The position numbers and the translations under genes are program-made. The notes below the pieces were generated by a model. That model saw only the letters and a list, made by a program, of their open reading frames with translations. It had not been told where the DNA came from and did no database searches. Positions 33,541 through 43,022 of a stretch of 64,000 bases of DNA are shown here, in pieces (the stretch's first letter is position 1; each line of letters starts with the position of its first letter). The DNA is from Streptomyces sp. CB02366. Lineage in GTDB: Bacteria > Actinomycetota > Actinomycetes > Streptomycetales > Streptomycetaceae. The stretch covers positions 70,509-134,508 of the forward strand of contig NZ_LIVT01000004.1 of assembly GCF_001905905.1 (NCBI RefSeq), given 5' to 3'.

Positions 33541-34304
33541 GCGCCGGTACGTACACCCCGCGCCCCGGCGCCGCCCCGCTCCCCCGGATGATCGCCGCGC
33601 AGACCGCGCTGGAGACCCGGATGCTGCTGCGCAACGGCGAGCAACTGCTGCTGACGGTGATCATCCCGGCGCTGCTGCTGGTGCTGTTCAGCGCGGTCGA
33701 CATCATCGACACCGGCTCGGGCGCGTCGGTGGACTTCCTGGCCCCGGGCGTCCTGGCGCTCGCCGTGATGTCGACCGCCTTCACCGGCCAGGCCATCGCC
33801 ACCGGCTTCGAGCGCCGCTACGGGGTCCTCAAGCGGCTCGGGGCCTCCCCGCTGCCCCGCTGGGCGCTGATGACCGCGAAGACGCTGTCGGTGCTGGTCA
33901 CCGAGGTGCTGCAGATCGCGCTGCTGACGGCGATCGCCCTCGCCCTGGGCTGGTCGCCGCACGGCAACCCGCTCTCCGTGGCACTGCTCCTGGTCCTGGG
34001 GACCGCCGCGTTCTCCGGGCTCGGCCTGCTGATGGCCGGGACGCTGAAGGCGGAGGCGACCCTGGCCGCCGCCAACCTGGTCTTCCTCCTGCTGCTGGTC
34101 GGCGGCGGGATCCTCGTGCCGCTGGACAAGTTCCCGGACGCGGTGCGGTCGGCGCTGGAACTGCTGCCCGTGTCGGCGCTCTCCGGAGGGCTGCGGGACG
34201 TTCTCCGGCACGGTGCCCCGATGCCGTGGGACCAGGCCGGGATCCTGGCCGTGTGGGCGGTGCTGGGGCTCGGCGCCGCGGCGAGGTTCTTCCGCTGGGA
34301 GTAG
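33537..34304 (+). CDS. ABC-2 type transporter permease
   Basis: This 255-residue membrane subunit has six hydrophobic segments. The ABC-2 permease layout includes ETRMLLRNGEQLLLTVIIPALLL at the start and FERRYGVLKRLGASPLPRWALMTAKTLSV in the cytoplasmic coupling region. It forms an exporter with the preceding ATPase, whose stop codon it overlaps. A location between sufR and ctaA is usual in streptomycetes as I recall, but the cargo is not established. Confidence 0.92.
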   Translation: MSAGTYTPRPGAAPLPRMIAAQTALETRMLLRNGEQLLLTVIIPALLLVLFSAVDIIDTGSGASVDFLAPGVLALAVMSTAFTGQAIATGFERRYGVLKRLGASPLPRWALMTAKTLSVLVTEVLQIALLTAIALALGWSPHGNPLSVALLLVLGTAAFSGLGLLMAGTLKAEATLAAANLVFLLLLVGGGILVPLDKFPDAVRSALELLPVSALSGGLRDVLRHGAPMPWDQAGILAVWAVLGLGAAARFFRWE

Positions 34305-34401
34305 TCCCCGGCAGGGCCTTACGGCTGGACTTGTGCGGGCATCCGGGTACGGAACCACCCCTCGTGAAATCGTGCACAAGCCCCGTCCTACGATGGTCGG
34401 C

Positions 34402-35379
34402 GTGGAAACCCCCATCTCCCTCATCGCCAAGCGCTGGACGCCGTCCACCCGGGTGGTGAAGCGCGCCGCGCTCTCCGCCGTCATGATGAGCGTCTTCATC
34501 ATCGTCACGGGCGGGGCCGTCCGGCTCACCGGTTCGGGCCTCGGCTGCGACACCTGGCCCAAGTGCACCGACGACAGCCTGTTCGCCACCCCGGAACAGG
34601 GGCTGCACGGTGCGATCGAGTTCGGCAACCGCATGCTGACCTACGTGCTGTCGGCCGCGGTCGGCTGGGCGATCGTCGCCGTCAGCTCGATGAAGCCGCG
34701 CCGCCGCAAGGTGACCCGGCTGGCCTGGGCGCAGTTCTGGGTCGTGCTGGGCAACGCCGTCCTCGGCGGCATCACCGTCTGGGCGGGCCTCAACCCCTGG
34801 ACGGTGGCCGGGCACTTCCTGCTGGCCAACGCGCTCCTCGCCCTCACCGTGATCACCTGGGTGCGGATCGGCGAGGGCGACGGGCCGCCGCGCCCCCGGG
34901 CGCCGCTGCCGGTGCGCCGCCTGGCCTGGGCGATCGTGGCGACCACGGTGGTCCTGATCGTGCTGGGCACCTCGGTGACCGGGTCCGGCAAGCACGCCGG
35001 CGACAGCAGCGACGTGCCGCGCATGCCCTGGGACTGGTCGGCCGCCGCCCATGTCCACGCCGTCGCCGCCTGGGTGGTCTGCGCCCTGGCCATCGCGATG
35101 TGGCTGGCGCTGCGGGCGGTGGACGCGCCCGCCGACACCCGGGCCCGCGCCCGGGACCTGCTGCTCGTGCTGCTCGCCCAGGGCGTGATCGGGTACGTCC
35201 AGTACTTCAGCGACGTCCCCGAGATCCTGGTCGGCGTCCACATGTTCGGCTCGGCCGTTCTGTGGATCGCGGTGATCCGGCTGGTGCTGAGCATGCGCGA
35301 GCGCGGCGACGAGACGTCGGCCCCGCTGCCGGGCCCGTCCTCCGAGCGGTCGGAGAAGGCGTCCGCCACGGCGGGCTGA
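34402..35379 (+). CDS. ctaA: Haem A synthase
   Basis: This 325-residue membrane enzyme oxidises the C8 methyl of haem O to give haem A for cytochrome aa3 oxidase. Eight membrane helices are apparent. The first extracytoplasmic loop has RLTGSGLGCDTWPKC with the paired cysteines, and haem-ligand histidines lie in HGAIEFGNR, AGHFLLANA, AAHVHAVAAW and GVHMFGSA. The GTG at 34402 is chosen because TACGAT (34389-34394) looks like a -10 seven bases before it, implying a leaderless transcript. An ATG at 34393 would overlap that element. The gene ends in a 25-bp perfect hairpin. Confidence 0.93.
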   Translation: METPISLIAKRWTPSTRVVKRAALSAVMMSVFIIVTGGAVRLTGSGLGCDTWPKCTDDSLFATPEQGLHGAIEFGNRMLTYVLSAAVGWAIVAVSSMKPRRRKVTRLAWAQFWVVLGNAVLGGITVWAGLNPWTVAGHFLLANALLALTVITWVRIGEGDGPPRPRAPLPVRRLAWAIVATTVVLIVLGTSVTGSGKHAGDSSDVPRMPWDWSAAAHVHAVAAWVVCALAIAMWLALRAVDAPADTRARARDLLLVLLAQGVIGYVQYFSDVPEILVGVHMFGSAVLWIAVIRLVLSMRERGDETSAPLPGPSSERSEKASATAG

Positions 35380-35387
35380 GAGCCTTC

Positions 35388-35442
35388 GCGTACGACGGAG
35401 GGGGCGGCGGGCATGATGCCCGCCGCCCCCTCCGTCGTACGC
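35388..35442. terminator. Perfect 25-bp bidirectional hairpin after ctaA
   Basis: Arms 35388-35412 and 35418-35442 are fully complementary with a 5-nt ATGAT loop. It separates ctaA from the convergent small gene at 35481. Confidence 0.92.
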
Positions 35443-35480
35443 TCTCCGGCCCCGCGCGGCCGTCGTCCTCCCGGAGCGTT

Positions 35481-35858
35481 TCAGCTCTCGTTGGAGGGGC
35501 CGCCGACCTGGATCCCGGCCATCCGTGACCACTCGTACGGACCCGTGCGGACCTTGAGCGCGAACTCGCCGTCGAACTCGTCGTGCATCACGATGCCGGA
35601 CTTCGCGGCCGCGCTCTCGGCCACCGCGTACGTCGGGGCCACCAGGTCGCCCCAGGCGCCGTCCCGGCCGACCAGGACGATGCGGGCGCCCGCCTGGCCG
35701 ATGTAGGCGAGCTGACCCTCCGCGCCGCCGTGCTGCTTGGCGAAGGCGCCGATCTCCCGGGCGAGCTTCGCCGCCCTGCGCTCGGCGCGCGCCGCCTTCC
35801 TGGCGTCGGTCCGCGGGGTCTGCCCGGTCTCGTTCGCTTCTACTGCCGTCTCTGCCAT
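35481..35858 (-). CDS. Conserved actinobacterial hypothetical protein
   Basis: This 125-residue soluble protein starts with a charged, Ala/Arg-rich helix (ARKAARAERRAAKLAREIGAF) that could be coiled. A compact alpha/beta domain follows, containing GQLAYIGQAGARIVLVGRDGAWGDLV and ending GPYEWSRMAGIQVGG. I know this as a common actinobacterial neighbour of ctaA/ctaB but not its function. It is monocistronic, bounded by two strong hairpins. Confidence 0.75.
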   Translation of the reverse strand: MAETAVEANETGQTPRTDARKAARAERRAAKLAREIGAFAKQHGGAEGQLAYIGQAGARIVLVGRDGAWGDLVAPTYAVAESAAAKSGIVMHDEFDGEFALKVRTGPYEWSRMAGIQVGGPSNES

Positions 35859-35889
35859 GGACAGGATGCTACCGACGGGTAGCCGAACT

Positions 35890-35937
35890 GGCGACGGGCG
35901 GGTCGCGTGGCTTGTGCCACGCGACCCGCCCGTCGCC
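35890..35937 (-). terminator. Perfect 21-bp hairpin after ctaB
   Basis: Arms 35890-35910 and 35917-35937 match perfectly around CTTGTG. It lies 16 bp after the ctaB stop and 31 bp before the next start on the same strand, so it ends ctaB transcription. Confidence 0.9.
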
Positions 35938-35953
35938 GGAAGCGGAGGCGTCG

Positions 35954-36901
35954 TCAGCGGAGGAAGGGGTCCACCGCGACGGCGAGGAAGAGCAGGGAGA
36001 CGTAGGTGATGGACCAGTGGAAGAGCCGCATCTCCTTGAGCTTGGCCCCGGTCACCCCGGCCTTGGCCCGGTTCTGCAGCCCGTGGGCCTCCCAGAGCCA
36101 GGCGCCGCCGGAGAGCAGCGCCACCGCGGTGTAGAACCAGCCGGTGTAGCCCAGCGGAGTGAGCAGCAGCGAGACCGCGACCATCACCCAGCTGTAGAGG
36201 ACGATCTGCTTGGCGACCACCCGGTTGGAGGCGATGACCGGGAGCATCGGGACGCCGACCCGCGCGTAGTCGTCCTTGACCTTCATCGACAGCGGCCAGT
36301 AGTGCGGCGGCGTCCAGAAGAAGATGACGGCAAAAAGGATGACCGCGGCCCAGGAGACCGTGTTCGTCACCGCCGACCAGCCGATGAGGACCGGCATGCA
36401 GCCCGCGATGCCGCCCCAGACGATGTTCTGGGAGGTGCGGCGCTTCAGCAGCATCGTGTAGACGACCACGTAGAACAGCAGCGCGCCGAGGGCGAGCGCG
36501 GCCGACAGCCAGTTGACGAGCAGTCCGAACCAGAGCGTGGAGACCACCGCGAGGGCGATGCCGAAGGCCAGGCATTCACGGGGGCTGACCATGCCCGTGA
36601 CCAGCGGGCGCTGGGACGTGCGGTCCATCAGCGCGTCGATGTCGCGGTCGATGTACATGTTGAGCGCGTTCGCGCCGCCCGCGGAGAGGTATCCCCCGAT
36701 GGTGGTAGTGAGAACGAGCCACAGGTCGGGTACACCCTGGGCAGCGAGGAACATCACCGGAACGGTGGTGATGAGCAACAGCTCGATGATCCGTGGCTTG
36801 GTAAGCGCCACGAACGCCTTGACGCGGGCCCCGAACGGGCGGTGGCCCCCCGGGCTGGGAGTCAAGGCGACCCCTGCGGGTCGGGACTCGACGGCCGTCA
36901 C
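35954..36901 (-). CDS. ctaB: Protohaem IX farnesyltransferase (haem O synthase)
   Basis: This 315-residue UbiA-type membrane prenyltransferase adds farnesyl to haem B to give haem O, the substrate of CtaA. The allylic diphosphate/Mg motif is [21 protein letters not shown]. The second Asp-rich region is replaced in this family by the segment [29 protein letters not shown] in the cytoplasmic loop. About eight or nine helices are seen. The GTG at 36901 with AGGGG upstream is preferred over a GTG two codons earlier (36907). Confidence 0.95.
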   Translation of the reverse strand: MTAVESRPAGVALTPSPGGHRPFGARVKAFVALTKPRIIELLLITTVPVMFLAAQGVPDLWLVLTTTIGGYLSAGGANALNMYIDRDIDALMDRTSQRPLVTGMVSPRECLAFGIALAVVSTLWFGLLVNWLSAALALGALLFYVVVYTMLLKRRTSQNIVWGGIAGCMPVLIGWSAVTNTVSWAAVILFAVIFFWTPPHYWPLSMKVKDDYARVGVPMLPVIASNRVVAKQIVLYSWVMVAVSLLLTPLGYTGWFYTAVALLSGGAWLWEAHGLQNRAKAGVTGAKLKEMRLFHWSITYVSLLFLAVAVDPFLR

Positions 36902-37191
36902 GCACACCCCTGACAGAGAAATCCCAGCAAGCTCCGGCCGAGGAGGCCCGTGAAGACTTGCGCGAACTCGTCCACTCTAGACGTTGGGGGTACGCCCTCC
37001 TTCGCGGGGGTGGGGTCGTGTTGGGGGTGACAGCGCGTCCCGGACGCTTTCCGCCGGGAGGCGAACTCCACGCACCGCCCACACCCTGGAAAGTGCACGG
37101 AAAGCGTGCCTGTCAACGGGGGTAGGCTCGACAGCGCCCGGTGCGGCAACCGTCACCGGTTTACGACAGTGGAGAGGAGCCCTGACTCAGG
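36902..37191. promoter_or_regulatory. Divergent ctaB/tkt control region
   Basis: This 290-bp gap between divergent genes contains a TAGGCT -10-like element for tkt at 37123-37128 and a small GCACG-GAAAG-CGTGC hairpin at 37095-37109. It also has two similar GGAAAG words. No coding sequence was seen. Confidence 0.45.
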
Positions 37192-39294
37192 GTGAGCATC
37201 AAGCCGACCACCGCAGACCTCCAGTGGACCGATGTGGACCAGCGGGCCGTGGACACCGCCCGCGTTCTCGCCGCGGACGCCGTACAGAAAGTCGGAAACG
37301 GCCACCCGGGCACGGCGATGAGCCTCGCGCCTGCCGCCTACACCCTCTTCCAGAAGGTGATGCGGCACGATCCCGCGGACGCCGAGTGGACCGGTCGCGA
37401 CCGGTTCGTCCTCTCCGCCGGGCACTCCAGCCTGACCCTGTACATGCAGCTCTACCTGGCCGGCTACGGCCTGGAGCTGGACGACCTCAAGGCCTTCCGC
37501 ACCTGGGGCTCCAAGACCCCGGGCCACCCGGAGTACGGCCACACCACGGGTGTCGAGACCACGACCGGCCCGCTGGGCCAGGGCGTCGCCAACGCGGTGG
37601 GCATGGCGATGGCCGCCCGCTACGAGCGCGGTCTCTTCGACCCCGACGCGGCCCCCGGCGCCTCCCCCTTCGACCACATGGTGTGGGTCGTCGCGGGTGA
37701 CGGCTGCCTCCAGGAGGGCATCTCGGCCGAGGCGTCCTCGCTGGCCGGCCACCAGAAGCTGGGCAACCTGGTGCTGCTCTGGGACGACAACCACATCTCC
37801 ATCGAGGGCGACACGGAGACCGCGGTCTCCGAGGACACCCTCAAGCGGTACGAGGCGTACGGCTGGCACGTCCAGCGTGTCGACCAGCTGCCCAACGGCG
37901 ACCTGGACCCGGCGGGTCTGTACGCGGCGCTGCAGGCGGCCAAGGCCGAGACCGAGCGCCCCTCCTTCATCGCGGCCCGCTCGATCATCGCCTGGCCCGC
38001 CCCGAACGCGCAGAACACCGAGGCCGCGCACGGCTCGGCGCTCGGCGACGACGAGGTCGCGGCGACCAAGCGGGTCCTCGGCTTCGACCCGGAGCGGACC
38101 TTCGAGGTCTCCGACGAGGTCATCGGCCACACCCGTCAGGCCCTGGACCGCGGCCGTGAGGCCCGCGCGGAGTGGGACAAGGCGTTCGCCGCGTGGCGCA
38201 CCGCCAACCCCGAGCGCGCCGCCTCCTTCGACCGGATCGCCGCGGGCGAGCTGCCCGAGGGCTGGGAGGAGAAGCTCCCCGTCTTCGAGCCCGGCAAGTC
38301 CCTGGCCACCCGCGCCGCCTCCGGCAAGGTGCTCCAGGCGCTCGGCGAGATCGTGCCCGAGCTGTGGGGCGGCTCCGCCGACCTCGCCGGCTCGAACAAC
38401 ACGACGATCGACAAGACGTCCTCGTTCCTCCCGGCGGGCAACCCGCTGCCGGAGGCCGACCCGTACGGCCGCACGATCCACTTCGGCATCCGCGAGCACG
38501 CCATGGCCGCCGCCATGAACGGCATCGCGCTGCACGGCAACACCCGGATCTACGGCGGCACCTTCCTGGTGTTCTCCGACTACATGCGCAACGCGGTGCG
38601 GCTCTCCGCCCTCATGCACCTGCCGGTGACCTACGTGTGGACGCACGACTCGATCGGCCTGGGCGAGGACGGCCCCACCCACCAGCCGGTCGAGCACCTG
38701 GCCTCGCTGCGCGCCATCCCCGGCCTGAACATCGTGCGCCCGGCCGACGCCAACGAGACCGCCGTCGCCTGGCGCGAGATCCTGCGCCGCTACACCAAGG
38801 TGTTCGGCAAGGGCGCCCCGCACGGTCTGGCGCTGACCCGCCAGGGCGTGCCGACGTACGAGGCGAACGAGGACGCGGCCAAGGGCGGGTACGTCCTGTT
38901 CGAGGCCGAGGGCCCCGCCGGGGAGAGCGCGGAGCCGCAGGTACTGCTCATCGCGACCGGCTCCGAGGTGCACCTCGCCGTCCAGGCGCGCGAGCAGCTC
39001 CAGGCGGACGGTGTGCCGACCCGCGTGGTCTCGATGCCGTCCCTGGAATGGTTCGAGGAGCAGGATCAGGGATACAAGGACAGCGTCCTGCCGCCCTCGG
39101 TGAAGGCGCGGGTCGCCGTCGAGGCCGGCATCGGCCTCACCTGGTACCGGTACGTGGGCGACGCGGGCCGGATCGTCTCGCTGGAGCACTTCGGGGCCTC
39201 GGCGGACGCCAAGGTCCTGTTCCGCGAGTTCGGCTTCACGCCCGAGCACGTGGCCGCCGCCGCGCGGGAATCCCTCGAAGCCGCCGCGCGCTGA
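37192..39294 (+). CDS. tkt: Transketolase
   Basis: This 700-residue thiamine-diphosphate enzyme of the non-oxidative pentose phosphate pathway has the thiamine motif region VVAGDGCLQEGISAEASSLAGH ... DDNHISIEGDTETA. The pyrimidine-domain motif has HSSLTLY, and the substrate loop HDSIGLGEDGPTHQPVEHLASLR is intact. It starts at GTG 37192 and leads the operon tkt-tal-zwf-opcA-pgl. The tkt-tal gap is short and shows no terminator. Confidence 0.97.
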   Translation: MSIKPTTADLQWTDVDQRAVDTARVLAADAVQKVGNGHPGTAMSLAPAAYTLFQKVMRHDPADAEWTGRDRFVLSAGHSSLTLYMQLYLAGYGLELDDLKAFRTWGSKTPGHPEYGHTTGVETTTGPLGQGVANAVGMAMAARYERGLFDPDAAPGASPFDHMVWVVAGDGCLQEGISAEASSLAGHQKLGNLVLLWDDNHISIEGDTETAVSEDTLKRYEAYGWHVQRVDQLPNGDLDPAGLYAALQAAKAETERPSFIAARSIIAWPAPNAQNTEAAHGSALGDDEVAATKRVLGFDPERTFEVSDEVIGHTRQALDRGREARAEWDKAFAAWRTANPERAASFDRIAAGELPEGWEEKLPVFEPGKSLATRAASGKVLQALGEIVPELWGGSADLAGSNNTTIDKTSSFLPAGNPLPEADPYGRTIHFGIREHAMAAAMNGIALHGNTRIYGGTFLVFSDYMRNAVRLSALMHLPVTYVWTHDSIGLGEDGPTHQPVEHLASLRAIPGLNIVRPADANETAVAWREILRRYTKVFGKGAPHGLALTRQGVPTYEANEDAAKGGYVLFEAEGPAGESAEPQVLLIATGSEVHLAVQAREQLQADGVPTRVVSMPSLEWFEEQDQGYKDSVLPPSVKARVAVEAGIGLTWYRYVGDAGRIVSLEHFGASADAKVLFREFGFTPEHVAAAARESLEAAAR

Positions 39295-39328
39295 CGCAGG
39301 TGGACACCACTAGTAGGAGATGCAACTC

Positions 39329-40447
39329 ATGACAGACGCACTCAAGCGCCTCTCCGACGAGGGCGTGGCGATCTGGCTCGACGACCTGTCGCGCAAGCGG
39401 ATCACGTCCGGCAACCTGGCCGAGCTGATCGACCAGAGCCACGTCGTCGGCGTCACCACCAACCCGTCGATCTTCCAGAAGGCGATCTCCTCGGGCGACG
39501 GTTACGAGCAGCAGCTCACCGACCTCGCCGCCCGCAAGGTCACCGTCGAGGAAGCCCTGCGCATGATCACGACGGCGGACGTCCGCGACGCCGCCGACAT
39601 CCTGCGCCCGGTCTTCGACGCCACCGACGGCCAGGACGGCCGGGTCTCCATCGAGGTGGACCCGCGCCTGGCCCACGACACCACGGCCACCGTCGCCGAG
39701 GCCAAGCAGCTGGCCTGGCTGGTCGACCGGCCGAACACGCTCATCAAGATCCCGGCGACCGAGGCGGGCCTCCCGGCCATCACCGAGACGATCGGCCGGG
39801 GCATCAGCGTCAACGTGACGCTGATCTTCTCGCTGGAGCGCTACCGCGCGGTCATGGACGCCTACCTGGCGGGGCTGGAGAAGGCGAAGGCCGCGGGCCT
39901 GGACCTCTCCAAGATCCACTCGGTGGCCTCGTTCTTCGTGTCCCGTGTGGACACCGAGATCGACAAGCGCCTCGACGCGATCGGCTCCGACGAGGCGAAG
40001 GCCGCCAAGGGCAAGTCCGCCCTGGCCAACGCCCGCCTGGCCTACGAGGCGTACGAGGAGGTCTTCTCCTCCGACCGCTGGGCGGCCCTGGACAAGGCGC
40101 AGGCCAACAAGCAGCGTCCGCTGTGGGCCTCGACCGGCGTCAAGGACCCCGCGCTGAAGGACACCCTGTACGTCGTCGACCTGGTGGCGCCGAACACGGT
40201 CAACACCATGCCGGAGGCGACGCTGGAAGCGGTGGCCGACCACGGCGAGATCACCGGCAACACCGTCGCCGGCGGTTACGACCGGGCACGCGCCGACCTC
40301 GACGCCATCAAGAAGCTCGGCGTCTCGTACGACGAGGTCGTGAAGCTGCTGGAGGACGAGGGCGTCGAGAAGTTCGAGGCGTCCTGGAACGACCTGCTCA
40401 AGTCGACCGAGGCGGAGCTTTCGCGCCTCGCCCCCTCGGAGGGCTGA
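39329..40447 (+). CDS. tal: Transaldolase
   Basis: This 372-residue long-form actinobacterial/cyanobacterial-type transaldolase transfers dihydroxyacetone between sugar phosphates. The Schiff-base lysine is K140 in [15 protein letters not shown]. The entry strand has [13 protein letters not shown], and [12 protein letters not shown] follows the catalytic strand. The start at 39329 is spaced correctly from TAGGAG (39314-39319); an ATG at 39320 is too close to it. Confidence 0.96.
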   Translation: MTDALKRLSDEGVAIWLDDLSRKRITSGNLAELIDQSHVVGVTTNPSIFQKAISSGDGYEQQLTDLAARKVTVEEALRMITTADVRDAADILRPVFDATDGQDGRVSIEVDPRLAHDTTATVAEAKQLAWLVDRPNTLIKIPATEAGLPAITETIGRGISVNVTLIFSLERYRAVMDAYLAGLEKAKAAGLDLSKIHSVASFFVSRVDTEIDKRLDAIGSDEAKAAKGKSALANARLAYEAYEEVFSSDRWAALDKAQANKQRPLWASTGVKDPALKDTLYVVDLVAPNTVNTMPEATLEAVADHGEITGNTVAGGYDRARADLDAIKKLGVSYDEVVKLLEDEGVEKFEASWNDLLKSTEAELSRLAPSEG

Positions 40448-40452
40448 CCACT

Positions 40453-41985
40453 TTGTCTGCTGTTCCCGGAGCCAACCCGCTCCGTGACGCACAGGACCGA
40501 CGGCTCCCGCGCATCGCGGGGCCGTCGGGCCTGGTCATCTTTGGCGTCACGGGCGATTTGTCCCGTAAAAAGCTGATGCCTGCCGTCTACGACCTGGCCA
40601 ATCGCGGCCTGCTGCCGCCGGGCTTCTCGCTCATCGGTTTCGCGCGCCGCGACTGGGAGGACGAGGACTTCGCCCAGGTCGTCCACGACGCCGTCAAGGA
40701 GCACGCCCGCACGCCGTTCCGCGAGGAGGTCTGGCAGCAGCTCATCCAGGGGATGCGCTTCGTCCAGGGCAACTTCGACGACGACGAGGCGTTCGAGACG
40801 CTCAAGGACACCATCCAGGAGCTGGACCAGGCGCAGGGCACCGGAGGCAACTACGCCTTCTACCTGTCCGTGCCGCCGAAGTTCTTCCCCAAGGTCGTCC
40901 AGCAGCTCAAGAAGCACGGCCTGGCGGACCAGAAGGAGGGCTCCTGGCGGCGTGCCGTCATCGAGAAGCCCTTCGGCCACGACCTGGCCAGCGCGCAGGA
41001 GCTCAACCAGCTCGTGCACGACGTCTTCCCGCCCAACGAGGTCTTCCGGATCGACCACTACCTGGGCAAGGAGACGGTCCAGAACATCCTGGCGCTGCGG
41101 TTCGCCAACACGATGTTCGAGCCGATCTGGAACCGGTCCTACGTCGACCACGTACAGATCACGATGGCCGAGGACATCGGCATCGGGGGCCGGGCCGGCT
41201 ACTACGACGGCATCGGCGCCGCCCGCGACGTCATCCAGAACCACCTGCTCCAGCTGCTGGCGCTGACCGCGATGGAGGAGCCCGGCTCCTTCCACCCGAA
41301 GGCCCTGGTCGCGGAGAAGCTCAAGGTGCTCACCGCCGTCGAGCTGCCCGAGGACCTGGGGCTGCACACCGTACGCGCCCAGTACGAGCACGCCTGGCAG
41401 GGCGGCCAGGAGGTCCTCGGCTACTGCGAGGAGGACGGCATCGACCCCAAGTCGACGACCGACACCTACGCGGCGATCAAGCTGACGATCAACAACCGCC
41501 GCTGGGCGGGCGTGCCGTTCTACCTCCGCACCGGCAAGCGGCTCGGCCGCCGGGTCACGGAGATCGCGGTCGTCTTCAAGCGCGCGCCGTACCTGCCCTT
41601 CGAGTCGAGCGCGACCGAGGAGCTGGGCGGCAACGCCCTGGTCATCCGGGTCCAGCCGGACGAGGGCATCACCGTGCGCTTCGGCTCCAAGGTGCCCGGC
41701 ACCTCGATGGAGGTCCGGGACGTCACGATGGACTTCGCGTACGGCGAGTCGTTCACGGAGTCCAGCCCCGAGGCGTACGAGCGGCTCCTCCTGGACGTCC
41801 TGCTCGGCGACGCCAACCTCTTCCCGCGCCACCAGGAGGTCGAACTCTCCTGGACCATCCTCGACCCGATCGAGGAGTACTGGGCCAAGCACGGCAAGCC
41901 GGCGAAGTACCCGGCGGGCACCTGGGGCCCGGCCGAGGCCGACGAGATGCTCGCACGTGACGGACGGAGCTGGAGGCGGCCATGA
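40453..41985 (+). CDS. zwf: Glucose-6-phosphate dehydrogenase
   Basis: This 510-residue enzyme makes 6-phosphogluconolactone and NADPH, the entry to the oxidative pentose phosphate route. The NADP-binding GVTGDLSRKK lies at about residues 31-40, the active site is RIDHYLGKE at about 199-207, and EKPFGHD precedes it. The start is read as TTG 40453, five bases after the tal stop and with GGAGGG upstream. No ATG or GTG gives a full N-terminus. Its stop overlaps opcA (ATGA). Confidence 0.97.
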   Translation: MSAVPGANPLRDAQDRRLPRIAGPSGLVIFGVTGDLSRKKLMPAVYDLANRGLLPPGFSLIGFARRDWEDEDFAQVVHDAVKEHARTPFREEVWQQLIQGMRFVQGNFDDDEAFETLKDTIQELDQAQGTGGNYAFYLSVPPKFFPKVVQQLKKHGLADQKEGSWRRAVIEKPFGHDLASAQELNQLVHDVFPPNEVFRIDHYLGKETVQNILALRFANTMFEPIWNRSYVDHVQITMAEDIGIGGRAGYYDGIGAARDVIQNHLLQLLALTAMEEPGSFHPKALVAEKLKVLTAVELPEDLGLHTVRAQYEHAWQGGQEVLGYCEEDGIDPKSTTDTYAAIKLTINNRRWAGVPFYLRTGKRLGRRVTEIAVVFKRAPYLPFESSATEELGGNALVIRVQPDEGITVRFGSKVPGTSMEVRDVTMDFAYGESFTESSPEAYERLLLDVLLGDANLFPRHQEVELSWTILDPIEEYWAKHGKPAKYPAGTWGPAEADEMLARDGRSWRRP

Positions 41986-43022
41986 AGATCGATCTCACGG
42001 AAACCACGTCCAGCAAGATCAACCAGGCACTGGTCTCGGCCCGCCGGGCGATCGGCACCCCCGCCATCGGCATGGTGCTCACGCTGGTCGTCGTCACCGA
42101 CGAGGAGAACGCGTACGACGCGCTCAAGTCGGCCGGCGACGCCTCCCGCGAGCACCCTTCGCGGATCATCGCGGTGATCAAGCGGGTCAGCCGCTCGCCG
42201 CGCGCCCGCCGGGACGCCCGGCTCGACGCCGAGGTCCGGGTCGGTTCCGACGCGGGCACCGGGGAGACCGTGGTGCTGCGGCTCCACGGGGAGCTGGCCA
42301 ACCACGCCCAGTCGGTGGTCCTGCCGCTGCTGCTGCCGGACGCCCCGGTCGTGGTGTGGTGGCCCGAGGGCGCCCCCGCGGACCCGGCGAAGGACCCGCT
42401 CGGGGCGCTGGCCCAGCGCCGGATCACCGACACCTACTCGGCCGAGCGTCCGCTCGACGAGCTGGCGGTGCGGGCCGCGACGTACAGCCCCGGCGACACG
42501 GATCTGGCCTGGACCCGGATCACCCCGTGGCGCTCGATGCTGGCCGCCGCGCTGGACCAGCAGCCGGCCGAGGTCATCGCCGCGACCGTCGAGGGCGAGA
42601 GCGACAACCCGAGCTGCGAGCTGCTCGCCATGTGGCTCGCCGACCGGCTCGGCGTGCCGGTGGAGCGCACGCTCTCCGAGGGCCCCGGTCTGACGGCGGT
42701 CCGGATGGAGACGAAGAACGGCGTCATCGTCCTGGACCGGCCGGACGGCTCGCTGGCCACGCTCTCCATGCAGAACCAGCCGGACCGCGCGGTGGCGCTC
42801 AAGCGCCGTGAGACCGCCGAACTGCTGGCGGAGGAGCTGCGCCGGCTCGACCCGGACAACACCTACGCCTCGGCGGTGAAGTTCGGCGTGGACCGGTTGC
42901 ATGCGGGCGGCGAGGTCAAGGCCACGCCGGTCGAGGGGCCGGTGGAGAAGGCGGACAAGGCCGCCGACGCCAAGGCCCCGGCCGCGAAGAAGGCCCCGGC
43001 CAAGAAGGCGGCGTCGAAGTGA
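41982..43022 (+). CDS. opcA: Glucose-6-phosphate dehydrogenase assembly protein OpcA
   Basis: This 346-residue OpcA, found in cyanobacteria and actinobacteria, promotes assembly and activity of G6PDH and sits immediately downstream of zwf as expected. Recognisable parts are AIGTPAIGMVLTLVVVTDEE near the start, PDAPVVVWWPEG in the middle, and the DLAWTRITPWRSMLAAALDQ core. It ends with a Lys/Ala-rich tail (APAAKKAPAKKAASK), probably disordered. Its start overlaps zwf and its stop overlaps pgl. Confidence 0.95.
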   Translation: MKIDLTETTSSKINQALVSARRAIGTPAIGMVLTLVVVTDEENAYDALKSAGDASREHPSRIIAVIKRVSRSPRARRDARLDAEVRVGSDAGTGETVVLRLHGELANHAQSVVLPLLLPDAPVVVWWPEGAPADPAKDPLGALAQRRITDTYSAERPLDELAVRAATYSPGDTDLAWTRITPWRSMLAAALDQQPAEVIAATVEGESDNPSCELLAMWLADRLGVPVERTLSEGPGLTAVRMETKNGVIVLDRPDGSLATLSMQNQPDRAVALKRRETAELLAEELRRLDPDNTYASAVKFGVDRLHAGGEVKATPVEGPVEKADKAADAKAPAAKKAPAKKAASK

